Source: Bacteroidia bacterium | Lineage (GTDB): Bacteria; Bacteroidota; Bacteroidia; Flavobacteriales; Flavobacteriaceae | DNA: 64,000 nucleotides | Direction of reading: 5' to 3' | Assembly (NCBI GenBank): GCA_030430385.1 | Contig: JAUIFO010000010.1 | Span: forward strand, 1-64,000 | Part shown: one piece after another, positions 17,909 through 25,456 of the stretch | How the letters are laid out: the number at the start of each line of letters is the position of its first letter | Position numbering within the stretch: position 1 is the first letter of the stretch | Position numbers and translations under genes: made by a program | Notes under the pieces: model-generated | What the model was told of the DNA's origin: nothing | Seen by the model: only the letters and a program-made list of their open reading frames with translations | Database searches by the model: none

Positions 17909-18014
17909 GGGCGTTCCCAACCATCGCTTAAGCTATGGTTGGTCGTGCTATCCACTATATCTCTCCATAACTGCATCGCAGTCTAGGAGAGGATGTCGTT
18001 TCTATCACTAACGC
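17909..18014 (+). ncRNA. Multibranch structured intergenic element (candidate RNA or repeat)
   Basis: This gap folds as a junction: closing stem GCGTT (17911-17915) with AACGC (18010-18014); arm 1 CCAACCAT (17917-17924) with ATGGTTGG (17935-17942); arm 2 CTCTCC (17961-17966) with GGAGAG (17986-17991), extended by ACTGC/GCAGT (17970-17974, 17978-17982). Single-stranded linkers GTCGTGCTATCCACTATAT and GATGTCG remain. I recall closely similar elements (GGGCGTT, CCGCTATATC, GGATGCCG, CTAACGC) between genes of many Flavobacteriia. It may be a dispersed repeat or a transcribed RNA; strand is assumed from the junction reading. Confidence 0.6.
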
Positions 18015-18032
18015 AAAACGTTAAATTAATTT

Positions 18033-18869
18033 ATGTCAAATACAATTTATATTGGTTATACCTTCAAAGTAACACCACTTCAACCAGCTACTGAGATTTT
18101 GATTGCAGAATTGGGTTTTGCAGGTTTCGAAAGTTTTGTTGAAACCGAAGATGGCGTTACGGCATACATTCAGAAAGACGAATGGCATTCAAATATTTTG
18201 GAAGATATTCAGATTTTGAATTCAGATGAATTTGAAATCACCTTTACATTCGAAGAGATTGAACAAACCAATTGGAATGCAGAATGGGAAAAGAATTTCA
18301 ATCCCATTACTGTAGATGATCTCGTAACAGTAAGAGCACCTTTTCATGAAAAGCCAAATACCGTGTATGATATAATCATCGAGCCTAAAATGAGTTTTGG
18401 TACTGGACATCACGAAACAACACACATGATGATTCAACACATTTTAAATCATGATTTTAGTGGTAAATCTGTTTTAGATATGGGTTGCGGAACAGGTGTA
18501 TTGGCAATTTTAGCTGAAATGAAAGGCGCAAAAGCTATTGATGCTATTGACTATGATAATTGGTGCTATCTAAATAGTTTAGAAAATGTTGAACGTAACC
18601 AATGTCAACATATTTCGGTTTTTGAAGGTGATGCGAGTCTGTTGCCAGGCAGGCACTACGATATTGTGATTGCTAATATCAACAGAAATATCTTGATTCA
18701 AGATATGGAAACTTATGCAAATACTTTAAAGGATGGAGGTATATTGTTTTTAAGCGGATTCTATAAAGATGATATTTCAATTATTGAAGATCAATGCAAT
18801 AGATTCGGACTTCAATACGTTCAAACTCTAGAAAGAAATAATTGGGTAGCTTTAAAGTTTAAAAAATAA
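18033..18869 (+). CDS. prmA: Ribosomal protein L11 methyltransferase
   Basis: The 278-residue SAM-dependent enzyme trimethylates ribosomal protein L11. An N-terminal substrate-recognition domain (1-110) precedes the methyltransferase fold with PKMSFGTGHHETT, the SAM loop VLDMGCGTGVLAILA and the motif DIVIANINRNIL, equivalent to the family NILA/NPxY region. The C-terminus NNWVALKFKK is typical. It follows the structured element and precedes clpS, the normal order for Bacteroidota. Confidence 0.95.
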   Translation: MSNTIYIGYTFKVTPLQPATEILIAELGFAGFESFVETEDGVTAYIQKDEWHSNILEDIQILNSDEFEITFTFEEIEQTNWNAEWEKNFNPITVDDLVTVRAPFHEKPNTVYDIIIEPKMSFGTGHHETTHMMIQHILNHDFSGKSVLDMGCGTGVLAILAEMKGAKAIDAIDYDNWCYLNSLENVERNQCQHISVFEGDASLLPGRHYDIVIANINRNILIQDMETYANTLKDGGILFLSGFYKDDISIIEDQCNRFGLQYVQTLERNNWVALKFKK

Positions 18870-18933
18870 TACCTAAATTTATTCTATCAAAAAAAGCCAA
18901 CCTCATTTAAGTTAATTTGCTATGATACCTACA

Positions 18934-19209
18934 ATGAGTAATAAAGAAAAAATACAAGAAGATGTAAGTGTTGAAACACTTGAACAAGACCTTAATGAGA
19001 TCGTTTTGTATAACGATGATGTCAATACATTTGATCATGTCATTGATACCCTTATTTACGCTTGCGATCATTCACCAGAGCAAGCAGAGCAATGCTCCAT
19101 TATTGTGCATTATAAAGGAAAATGTACAGTTAAAACAGGAGAGTATAAAGAGCTCGAACCACGTTGCTCAATGTTGTTAGAAGCTGGTTTGAGTGCCGAA
19201 ATTGTCTAG
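18934..19209 (+). CDS. clpS: ClpS, adaptor for the ClpAP/ClpCP protease
   Basis: The 91-residue adaptor delivers N-degron substrates to Clp. The binding pocket is visible as EIVLYNDDVNTFDHVIDTL, then CDHSPEQAEQCSIIVHYKGKC (split by helices) and the end LLEAGLSAEIV. Two in-frame ATG codons exist, at 18922 and 18934; the second gives the typical MSNKEK start. Its stop overlaps the stop of the converging HMA gene within a shared CTAG. Confidence 0.95.
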   Translation: MSNKEKIQEDVSVETLEQDLNEIVLYNDDVNTFDHVIDTLIYACDHSPEQAEQCSIIVHYKGKCTVKTGEYKELEPRCSMLLEAGLSAEIV

Positions 19210-19475
19210 CTGTTCATTCGTCCTACAGCGCAACTCACAAAAGATTTTGCTTTCTTAGCAATAGGATTTGATTCCCCTTGAATTGGATATCCTAATTTTG
19301 ATAATAAGGATGTCACTTGGTCTAGCTCTAAACTTTCAAGATGGTTGAAGCTCACTTCATCAGTATCGGTATTCACCGTTACATTTTCTATATCGTTAAG
19401 CGCTTCAAGCTTAGTTTTAATGGTATGAGCACAGCCTCCACATTTTAAATTCTGAATTTTAAGTGTTGTTTTCAT
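19206..19475 (-). CDS. Heavy-metal-associated (HMA) domain protein
   Basis: An 89-residue metallochaperone-like protein with one HMA fold: KIQNLKCGGCAHTIKTKLE holds the metal-binding CxxC, and NVTVNTDTDEVSF the central strands. About 20 extra residues at the end include a third Cys. The ATG at 19475 is chosen over one at 19499 because the latter would overlap the upstream gene. Last gene of the leftward sulfur operon, 5 nt after the dioxygenase-like gene. Copper or another soft metal is likely; function within the operon is inferred only. Confidence 0.88.
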   Translation of the reverse strand: MKTTLKIQNLKCGGCAHTIKTKLEALNDIENVTVNTDTDEVSFNHLESLELDQVTSLLSKLGYPIQGESNPIAKKAKSFVSCAVGRMNS

Positions 19476-19480
19476 AAGTG

Positions 19481-20887
19481 TTATAATGTTGTAGGACAAA
19501 CAAAATCGCTTGTCGGTAAGTCTGTTTTTTTAATGGCACCAAAACCTCCTGCAATATCAATAAGATTGTGAAAGCCTCTTGCTTTCAGGATCGAAGCAGC
19601 AATAACGCTTCTGTAACCTCCTGCACAATGGATGTAATAGGTTTTGTCTTTAGAAACAGCCTGCATCTGTTCATTAATATAGTCCAAAGCAAAATGTTGA
19701 GCGTTTTCTAAGTGCATACTCTTGTATTCACCATCTTTACGAACATCTAAAATATTTATGGTTTCATCTTTTGCTATATTGGCAAACGTTTCAGCGGAAA
19801 TTGATTCTAAAGTATCAATCTCTCTTCCTGATGCTTGCCACGCAGAAATACCACCTTCTAAATACCCAAGCGTGTTATCGTATCCAACACGAGATAGACG
19901 TGTCACTGCTTCAGCACTTTTACCTTCAGGTACAACGAGTAAAATGGGTTGTTTAATGTCTGTGATCAATGCGCCAACCCAAGGTGCAAATTGTCCGTTA
20001 AGGCCAATAAAAATTGAATTTGGAATGTGTCCTTTGATGTAGTCGCTTTGCGGTCTCACATCCAGAACTAGTGCTTCTTCATGGTTTGCCATGGCTTCAA
20101 AATCTTCAGGAGTCAAAGGAGAGTTTCCAGACTTTAAAACAGTTTCAAAACTGTCATAACCCATTTTATTCATCATAGCATTTTTAGCAAAATACTGAGG
20201 AGGAGGCGGAATACCATCTAGAACTTCTTTTACAAATTCGGGTTTAGTCATGTCTGCTCTTAAAGCGTAGTTGGTTTTCTTTTGTTCGCCAAGGATGCCA
20301 ACCGTTTCTTTACTTAGGTTTTTTCCACAAGCAGAACCAGCACCATGAGCTGGGTAAACGATGACATTGTCTTCAAGAGGCATTATTTTGGTTCTTAAAG
20401 AATCGTAAAGCATTTCAGCCAAATCTTCTTTAGTTAAATCTGATTTAATTGCAAGATCAGGCCTTCCAACGTCACCTAAAAATAAGGTGTCACCAGAAAA
20501 TATAGCATGGTTATTTCCATCTTCATCAATTAACAAATAGGTTGTAGATTCTAAAGTGTGACCAGGTGTATGTAACGCTTTAATGGTAATATGTCCTAAT
20601 TTGAACTCTTCATTATCTTTCGCAGAATAAATGTCGTAGGAAGTTGTAGCACCAGGACCATAAACAATAGTTGCTCCAGTTTTGTTTGCTAAATCCACAT
20701 GACCCGAAACAAAATCGGCGTGAAAGTGAGTCTCAAAAACATACTTGATCTTGGCATTATTTGCATTGGCTTTATTGATATAAGCTTCAGTTTCTCTTAA
20801 AGGATCAATAATAGCAACTTCTCCATTAGATTCTATGTAGTAAGCCCCTTGAGCGAGACATCCTGTATAAATTTGTTCGATTGTCAT
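19481..20887 (-). CDS. MBL-fold persulfide dioxygenase-like protein with two rhodanese domains
   Basis: The 468-residue protein has a metallo-beta-lactamase domain (1-235: ETHFHADFVSGH with His54, His56, Asp58; HTPGHTLES; FSGDTLFLGDVGRPD; YPAHGAGS) and two rhodanese domains (about 265-355 and 370-460). The first has VVPEGKSAEAV where the active Cys should be, so it is probably inactive; the second has IHCAGGYRS with the catalytic Cys. The layout resembles CstB/ETHE1 enzymes that oxidise persulfides. With the sulfur importer upstream it suggests detoxification or use of thiosulfate or sulfane sulfur. Confidence 0.9.
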   Translation of the reverse strand: MTIEQIYTGCLAQGAYYIESNGEVAIIDPLRETEAYINKANANNAKIKYVFETHFHADFVSGHVDLANKTGATIVYGPGATTSYDIYSAKDNEEFKLGHITIKALHTPGHTLESTTYLLIDEDGNNHAIFSGDTLFLGDVGRPDLAIKSDLTKEDLAEMLYDSLRTKIMPLEDNVIVYPAHGAGSACGKNLSKETVGILGEQKKTNYALRADMTKPEFVKEVLDGIPPPPQYFAKNAMMNKMGYDSFETVLKSGNSPLTPEDFEAMANHEEALVLDVRPQSDYIKGHIPNSIFIGLNGQFAPWVGALITDIKQPILLVVPEGKSAEAVTRLSRVGYDNTLGYLEGGISAWQASGREIDTLESISAETFANIAKDETINILDVRKDGEYKSMHLENAQHFALDYINEQMQAVSKDKTYYIHCAGGYRSVIAASILKARGFHNLIDIAGGFGAIKKTDLPTSDFVCPTTL

Positions 20888-20941
20888 AGTCTTTCGATTT
20901 TATTTAAAGATAATGAGAAATAAAATGATTTAAAAGTTTAA

Positions 20942-21364
20942 TTAATGCGGCAATTTGTCTTTTAAAACACCATAAAGATAAGTCCCAAAAAGTGCGCCAA
21001 AAATTACTATTATCATAGAAAAAGCACCTGTACCTAGTAAAATATACATTGGTCCAGGGCAAGCGCCTGCAAGTGCCCATCCTAATCCAAATAAAATGCC
21101 ACCAATGATATAGCGATATAAGCCTTTATCTTTTTTCGGGACAATAATGATGCTGTCTTCTAGATTTTTAATTTTAAGTGCTTTGACTGTCTGAAGTAAG
21201 ATGACGCCTGTCATAATTGCAGTTCCTATAATGCCATACATATGGAAGGATTCAAACTTGAACATTTCATAAATACGATACCAAGAAACGGCTTCAGATT
21301 TTACCAATACAATTCCGAAGACGATACCAACAAACAAAAACTTTAAAAATTTCATATTAACCAA
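20942..21364 (-). CDS. YeeE/YedE-like sulfur transporter, small half (DUF6691 type)
   Basis: The 140-residue membrane protein has about four helices and the motif WALAGACPGPMYILLGTGA, matching the C-terminal half of YeeE/YedE transporters of thiosulfate or other sulfur anions. It overlaps the larger half by 8 nt, so both are made together, as in split PmpA/PmpB-like pairs. It precedes the dioxygenase-like gene by 54 nt. Confidence 0.88.
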   Translation of the reverse strand: MVNMKFLKFLFVGIVFGIVLVKSEAVSWYRIYEMFKFESFHMYGIIGTAIMTGVILLQTVKALKIKNLEDSIIIVPKKDKGLYRYIIGGILFGLGWALAGACPGPMYILLGTGAFSMIIVIFGALFGTYLYGVLKDKLPH

Positions 21365-21917
21365 AAATTAAAGGATATAATAAATGAATCATACATAGGC
21401 CTCCTGTAAAAAAACCAATAACAGCTATTAGAGAAGGTTGTTGTAGACTACTTAAACCCGTAATTGCATGTCCAGAAGTACAACCTCCAGCATAACGCGT
21501 ACCAAAACCAACAAGCAAACCACCAATTAAAAGAATGGATATGCCTTTGAAACTCAATACGGCGTCCCAATTGTATAGCTCTTGAGGTAATAAGGATTGT
21601 CCAGCATTACTAAAACCAAGCTCCGATAGATCGTTTACAGTTTTAGGGTTTAAATCTATTGCTGTTGGTGATGATAACAAATGATGTGCTATAAAGCCTC
21701 CAATAATAGCACCTAGAACAACTGTGAGGTTCCAACGTTGGGCTTTCCAATCGAAATCAAAAAACGCAACACGCTTTCCTGCACCACCAATAGCACAAAG
21801 CGTTCTAAGATTTGAAGACATTCCAAATGTTTTTCCAAAATAGAGTAGGAGAAACATAATAATTGCAATTAATGGACCACAGATGTACCATGGCCAAGGA
21901 TCTAGTAGAGCTTCCAT
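21357..21917 (-). CDS. YeeE/YedE-like sulfur transporter, large half
   Basis: The 186-residue membrane protein carries the N-terminal YeeE signature [20 protein letters not shown] with the conserved Cys lining the transport path, plus four to five helices. The start [19 protein letters not shown] is usual in Bacteroidota. It heads a four-gene leftward operon; a TATATTTG box lies 17 nt upstream. Confidence 0.9.
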   Translation of the reverse strand: MEALLDPWPWYICGPLIAIIMFLLLYFGKTFGMSSNLRTLCAIGGAGKRVAFFDFDWKAQRWNLTVVLGAIIGGFIAHHLLSSPTAIDLNPKTVNDLSELGFSNAGQSLLPQELYNWDAVLSFKGISILLIGGLLVGFGTRYAGGCTSGHAITGLSSLQQPSLIAVIGFFTGGLCMIHLLYPLIFG

Positions 21918-21933
21918 AATGTTAGATTTACTG

Positions 21934-21941
21934 CAAATATA
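21934..21941 (-). promoter_or_regulatory. -7 box for the sulfur operon
   Basis: On the minus strand the bases read TATATTTG, a perfect TAnnTTTG box 17 nt before the first start codon of the operon. No well-placed TTG is seen. Confidence 0.55.
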
Positions 21942-21996
21942 GTTAGAGAAATGGAGATGAGTGTTGATTTTTTGAGTTTGAGTGCTGACTTGAAAG

Positions 21997-22034
21997 TAAA
22001 AATCCAGACTTAAATTAAATTCAAAGTCTGGATA
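21997..22034 (-). terminator. tRNA-Arg terminator
   Basis: ATCCAGACTT (22002-22011) pairs with AAGTCTGGAT (22024-22033) around a 12-nt loop; on the minus strand a T run follows, just past the tRNA 3' end. Confidence 0.8.
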
Positions 22035-22040
22035 TTTTTG

Positions 22041-22114
22041 TGACCACGGCAGGATTCAAACCTGCAACCTCTTGAGCCGTAATCAAGTGCGCTATTCAGT
22101 TGCGCCACGTGGCC
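22041..22114 (-). tRNA. tRNA-Arg (ACG anticodon)
   Basis: A 74-nt cloverleaf on the minus strand: acceptor GGCCACG with CGTGGTC, anticodon stem CTTGA/TCAAG around TTACGGC with anticodon ACG (normally edited to ICG), T arm GCAGGTTTGAATCCTGC. CCA is not encoded. Confidence 0.97.
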
Positions 22115-22127
22115 ATTTTTGTGGGTG

Positions 22128-22157
22128 CAAATATATTCCTTTTTAAAAGAAACACAA
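22128..22157 (-). promoter_or_regulatory. tRNA-Arg promoter
   Basis: On the minus strand TTG (22157-22155), a 19-nt spacer and TATATTTG (22135-22128) give both promoter elements 13 nt before the tRNA. Confidence 0.7.
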
Positions 22158-22190
22158 AACAAAAATATTTAAAAATAAATAATGGTAATT

Positions 22191-22343
22191 CTAATCTAAA
22201 GCACGCATCGTTACATATGCTCTCCAGCCAATAATTGCTAATTGAAATTTAGAAGCTTTACTGAGGTCTAGCTGTCGTTTTGTGTAACTAGGAAGTAACA
22301 TCTTGTTAAGCTTAGCTAGAATTTTAAATACTTGTGATTGCAT
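22191..22343 (-). CDS. Small basic protein of 50 residues, conserved in Flavobacteriia
   Basis: An ATG at 22343 opens a 50-codon frame ending TAG. The product (start MQSQVFKILAKLNKMLLPSY, then TKRQLDLSKASKFQLAIIGW, ending RAYVTMRALD) is basic and probably helical. I recall similar short proteins in Flavobacteriaceae, sometimes mislabelled SsrA-binding protein; it is not SmpB. A TATATTTA box precedes the start. Function unknown. It lies just upstream of tRNA-Arg on the same strand. Confidence 0.72.
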   Translation of the reverse strand: MQSQVFKILAKLNKMLLPSYTKRQLDLSKASKFQLAIIGWRAYVTMRALD

Positions 22344-22449
22344 TATTCGTTATTGTAAATATAACTAATTAGATAAAATTAAAACTTTTTAATTATTTAA
22401 TGTAGTTGTAAGAAAACAAAAAATAAATCACTAAGAAATTTTATTTTAT

Positions 22450-22521
22450 GTTACATGTGTAACATCTTTTGTTACAATATATTAAAATTGTATAAATTCA
22501 ATTGTTTATTATTAGTTTTTG
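22450..22521 (+). promoter_or_regulatory. Hybrid-kinase promoter with tandem GTTACA sites
   Basis: GTTACA occurs at 22450-22455 and 22471-22476, exactly 21 bp apart; 11 nt later come TTG (22488-22490), a 22-nt spacer and TAGTTTTTG (22513-22521). The same arrangement precedes the next gene downstream (25373-25437). The first site sits in a palindrome, GTTACATGTGTAAC. Confidence 0.65.
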
Positions 22522-22537
22522 GTAAAAACATCTAAAA

Positions 22538-25360
22538 ATGTGCTCATTAAAACAATATTCTTTGATCATTATTTACCTTATGGGTGCTATTCATTTGTAC
22601 GCTCAAGAAAAGACTAATCATCTTTTGAATCAATTCAAAATGATAACAGATGATAGTGTTAAAGTTGATTTAGCACTTGATCTTTATTACGAATTCCATA
22701 GAACAGATATTAATCAATCCTTATACTATGCTAAGTTAGCAGAGTCAATAGCATTGAAAAATAATTATAAAAAACTATTATGGAAATCCAAGCTAAGAAA
22801 AGGAGAAGCTTATAAAAACCTTGGTGAATTTTCAAATGCAATTACTTCATTTGAAGATTTAATTTTTTTGCTTCAGAATAAAACTAGTGATGATATTTAT
22901 GTATCTGCTAAAATTAGCTTGGCTAAGATTTATCAAAATTTGCAAGATTATGACAAGGCAAAAGATTTATATATTGAAGCTTTAAAGATATCCCAACAAA
23001 CAAATAATGAAAACGCTGAGGCAAGAATTTATAATTATTTGGGGTCATTGCATCGCTCTCTTGATCAACCCGAGTTGGCTTATGACGATTATGATCATGC
23101 GCTTAAGATTGTTAAAGACTTAAATTTCAAACCAGGAATTTCAGCTTGTTTGACGAATTTAGGTTTAGTAAGTTTTGATCTTTCTCAATATGAAATGGCT
23201 CAAGATTTTTATGAGCAAGCTATTCCAATTAAAAAAGAACTTAATGACGAATTAGGACTTATAAGGGTATATATAAACCTTATTAGTCTATATAATAGAA
23301 CTGGAGAAAAACAGCTCGCGGAGCATTATTTGACAGTCGCTTACGAGCAATCCAAACATATTGAGAATACAGATTTGGTGTGTTCGGTTCTGTTTAACTT
23401 TGCCGAGTTTGAGTTTAATAACGGGAGGTTAGAGGCTAGTAGAGATCGTCTATTAGAAATTTTAAAGAATAAAGATCTAATTGATGATTCTAAGATCATT
23501 TCAAAGACCTACAGTATTCTGGCTAAAACTTATGAAGGTTTAGGTCAATATGATGACGCTTATAACATATTGATTGATAAACAGAGGGTAGATGAAAACC
23601 TCGCAAGTAAAAAAATTGAATTGGCCACAAATGAGATTGAGGCTAAGTATAAAAATCAACAAAAAACCAAGGAGCTAGAATTACTGTCATCTAAAAGTGA
23701 AGTTCAAGAGTTGATGTTAAGACAAAGAACCCAAGAACGTAATGTTACTATAATTTTGGTAATCGTATTTTTTGTCATTATGCTTCTACTATATAATTTT
23801 TTGAGGGCAAAGCAAAAAAATAACTTGAACTTACTGGAATTAGATAGAGCTAAAAGTAATTTTTTTGCAAATATCTCTCATGAATTCAGAACGCCATTAA
23901 CATTGATACTTAATCCTTTAGCTCAAGTTATAAATCGAGATCAAGTTGATGAAAAAGATCTATCTAATTTGAATTTGGTAAAAACTAATGCTGATCGATT
24001 ATTAGTATTGATTGATCAATTGCTGGACTTGTCAAAAATCGAAGCAAAAAAATATACCATTAAAGTATCAAATTGCAATATCTCAGAGTATTTGATGGTT
24101 ATTTCTGAGAGTTTTGCTTTTAAAGCAGAAGAGAAGGATATCACTTTTAATGTGAACATTGAAAATCAAATTCAAAATGGTTGGATCGATAAAAATGCTA
24201 TTGAGAGAATTGTAATTAATTTATTGTCCAATGCTATAAAGTACACACCAAAAGGAGGTGTGGTTGATTTTAACTCCAAAATTAGAAATGATACACTAAC
24301 ATTAACCATCACTAATTCTGGTGACGGTATTCCTAATCATGAACAGAGTAAAATTTTCGACAGGTTCTATCAAAGAAATAATCATTCTGATGGATTTGGA
24401 ATTGGCTTATCATTGGTAAAAGAACTAGTAGAATTACACAAAGGAAAAATTGAATTGAATTCAGAAGAAAAAGCATGGACATTATTTAAAATCGAAATAC
24501 CAATTGCTGTTAATCTCTACAAAAAAACAGATTTAGTTGACTTTGATAAAACCAAGGCTTTATCAGATAGTAAGAATTCGAACCTTATACAAAACTCAAA
24601 AAAGCCAGTTATTCTAATTGTGGATGATAATAAAGATATTGGCGCTTACATAGAGAGGTTGTTTTCAAAAGAATACATGTTGATTGTTTCAGATAACGGA
24701 GATGATGCTTTTAAAATGGCTTCACAATATATTCCCGAACTTATTATTAGTGATATAATGATGCCAAAATTAAATGGTGTAGAATTCTGTAAAAAAATTA
24801 AAAACAATGAGGCTACGTGTCATATTCCCATTATTTTGTTATCAGCCAAAGCTGGTGAAGAAAATATAACTGAAGGAATTAAGGCTGGAGCAGAGGATTA
24901 TATCATTAAACCTTTTAATGATGTCCAGTTAAAAAACAAAGTAAACAATATTATAGAATCTAGGAGAAAAATGATTGCTCATGTTTCAATGAAACACTAT
25001 ACTATTGGAGATTCTATTGAAGGGATTTCAAAATTAGATCAACGTTTTTTAAAGAAGATGAAGTCTATTTTAAAAGACAATTTATGTGATGCAAGTTTCG
25101 GAGCTTCTGAATTTTCAAGTGCCATTGGTATGAGCCGAATGCAGCTGCATAGAAAATTAAAAGCAGTCATTGGACTTAGCACTTCTGAGTTTCTGAGAGC
25201 CGAACGCCTAAAATTAGCAGCTAAACTTCTTTTAAAAACTGATGCTAGAATATCTGAAATAGGATATCAAGTAGGTTTCAACAATCATCCATACTTTAGT
25301 AAGGCGTTTAAGGATTATTATCATTGCTCGCCATCCGAATATTTAAATGCTCATAAGTGA
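22538..25360 (+). CDS. Hybrid two-component system protein (TPR sensor, HisKA, HATPase, REC, AraC)
   Basis: The 940-residue one-protein signalling system has a signal peptide, about 330 residues of TPR-like helical repeats outside the cytoplasm, one membrane helix (403-423), a histidine kinase with phospho-His448 in NISHEFRTPLTL, an ATPase domain (NLLSNAIKYTPKGG; GFGIGLSLVKELVELHKG), a receiver with acidic pair Asp696/Asp697 and phospho-Asp739 in ISDIMMPKLNG, and an AraC DNA-binding domain (ISEIGYQVGFNNHPYFSKAF). It senses something in the periplasm and activates genes directly. It is not next to a SusCD locus; the following S74 gene shares its promoter layout and is the likely target. Confidence 0.94.
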   Translation: MCSLKQYSLIIIYLMGAIHLYAQEKTNHLLNQFKMITDDSVKVDLALDLYYEFHRTDINQSLYYAKLAESIALKNNYKKLLWKSKLRKGEAYKNLGEFSNAITSFEDLIFLLQNKTSDDIYVSAKISLAKIYQNLQDYDKAKDLYIEALKISQQTNNENAEARIYNYLGSLHRSLDQPELAYDDYDHALKIVKDLNFKPGISACLTNLGLVSFDLSQYEMAQDFYEQAIPIKKELNDELGLIRVYINLISLYNRTGEKQLAEHYLTVAYEQSKHIENTDLVCSVLFNFAEFEFNNGRLEASRDRLLEILKNKDLIDDSKIISKTYSILAKTYEGLGQYDDAYNILIDKQRVDENLASKKIELATNEIEAKYKNQQKTKELELLSSKSEVQELMLRQRTQERNVTIILVIVFFVIMLLLYNFLRAKQKNNLNLLELDRAKSNFFANISHEFRTPLTLILNPLAQVINRDQVDEKDLSNLNLVKTNADRLLVLIDQLLDLSKIEAKKYTIKVSNCNISEYLMVISESFAFKAEEKDITFNVNIENQIQNGWIDKNAIERIVINLLSNAIKYTPKGGVVDFNSKIRNDTLTLTITNSGDGIPNHEQSKIFDRFYQRNNHSDGFGIGLSLVKELVELHKGKIELNSEEKAWTLFKIEIPIAVNLYKKTDLVDFDKTKALSDSKNSNLIQNSKKPVILIVDDNKDIGAYIERLFSKEYMLIVSDNGDDAFKMASQYIPELIISDIMMPKLNGVEFCKKIKNNEATCHIPIILLSAKAGEENITEGIKAGAEDYIIKPFNDVQLKNKVNNIIESRRKMIAHVSMKHYTIGDSIEGISKLDQRFLKKMKSILKDNLCDASFGASEFSSAIGMSRMQLHRKLKAVIGLSTSEFLRAERLKLAAKLLLKTDARISEIGYQVGFNNHPYFSKAFKDYYHCSPSEYLNAHK

Positions 25361-25372
25361 TTTTTTATTGTA

Positions 25373-25437
25373 GTTACAATGGTTTAAGTGATTGTTACAA
25401 TATTGAAAGCTTGTCTCATAATGGACTTGTAATTTTA
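25373..25437 (+). promoter_or_regulatory. S74-gene promoter with tandem GTTACA sites
   Basis: GTTACA at 25373-25378 and 25394-25399 are 21 bp apart; 11 nt later TTG (25411-25413), a 16-nt spacer and TAATTTTA (25430-25437). Both the 21-bp period and the 11-nt gap to TTG equal those before the hybrid kinase gene. The 12-mer TTGTTACAATAT is shared. Confidence 0.65.
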
Positions 25438-25456
25438 CTTTTTAAATCAGAGTATT

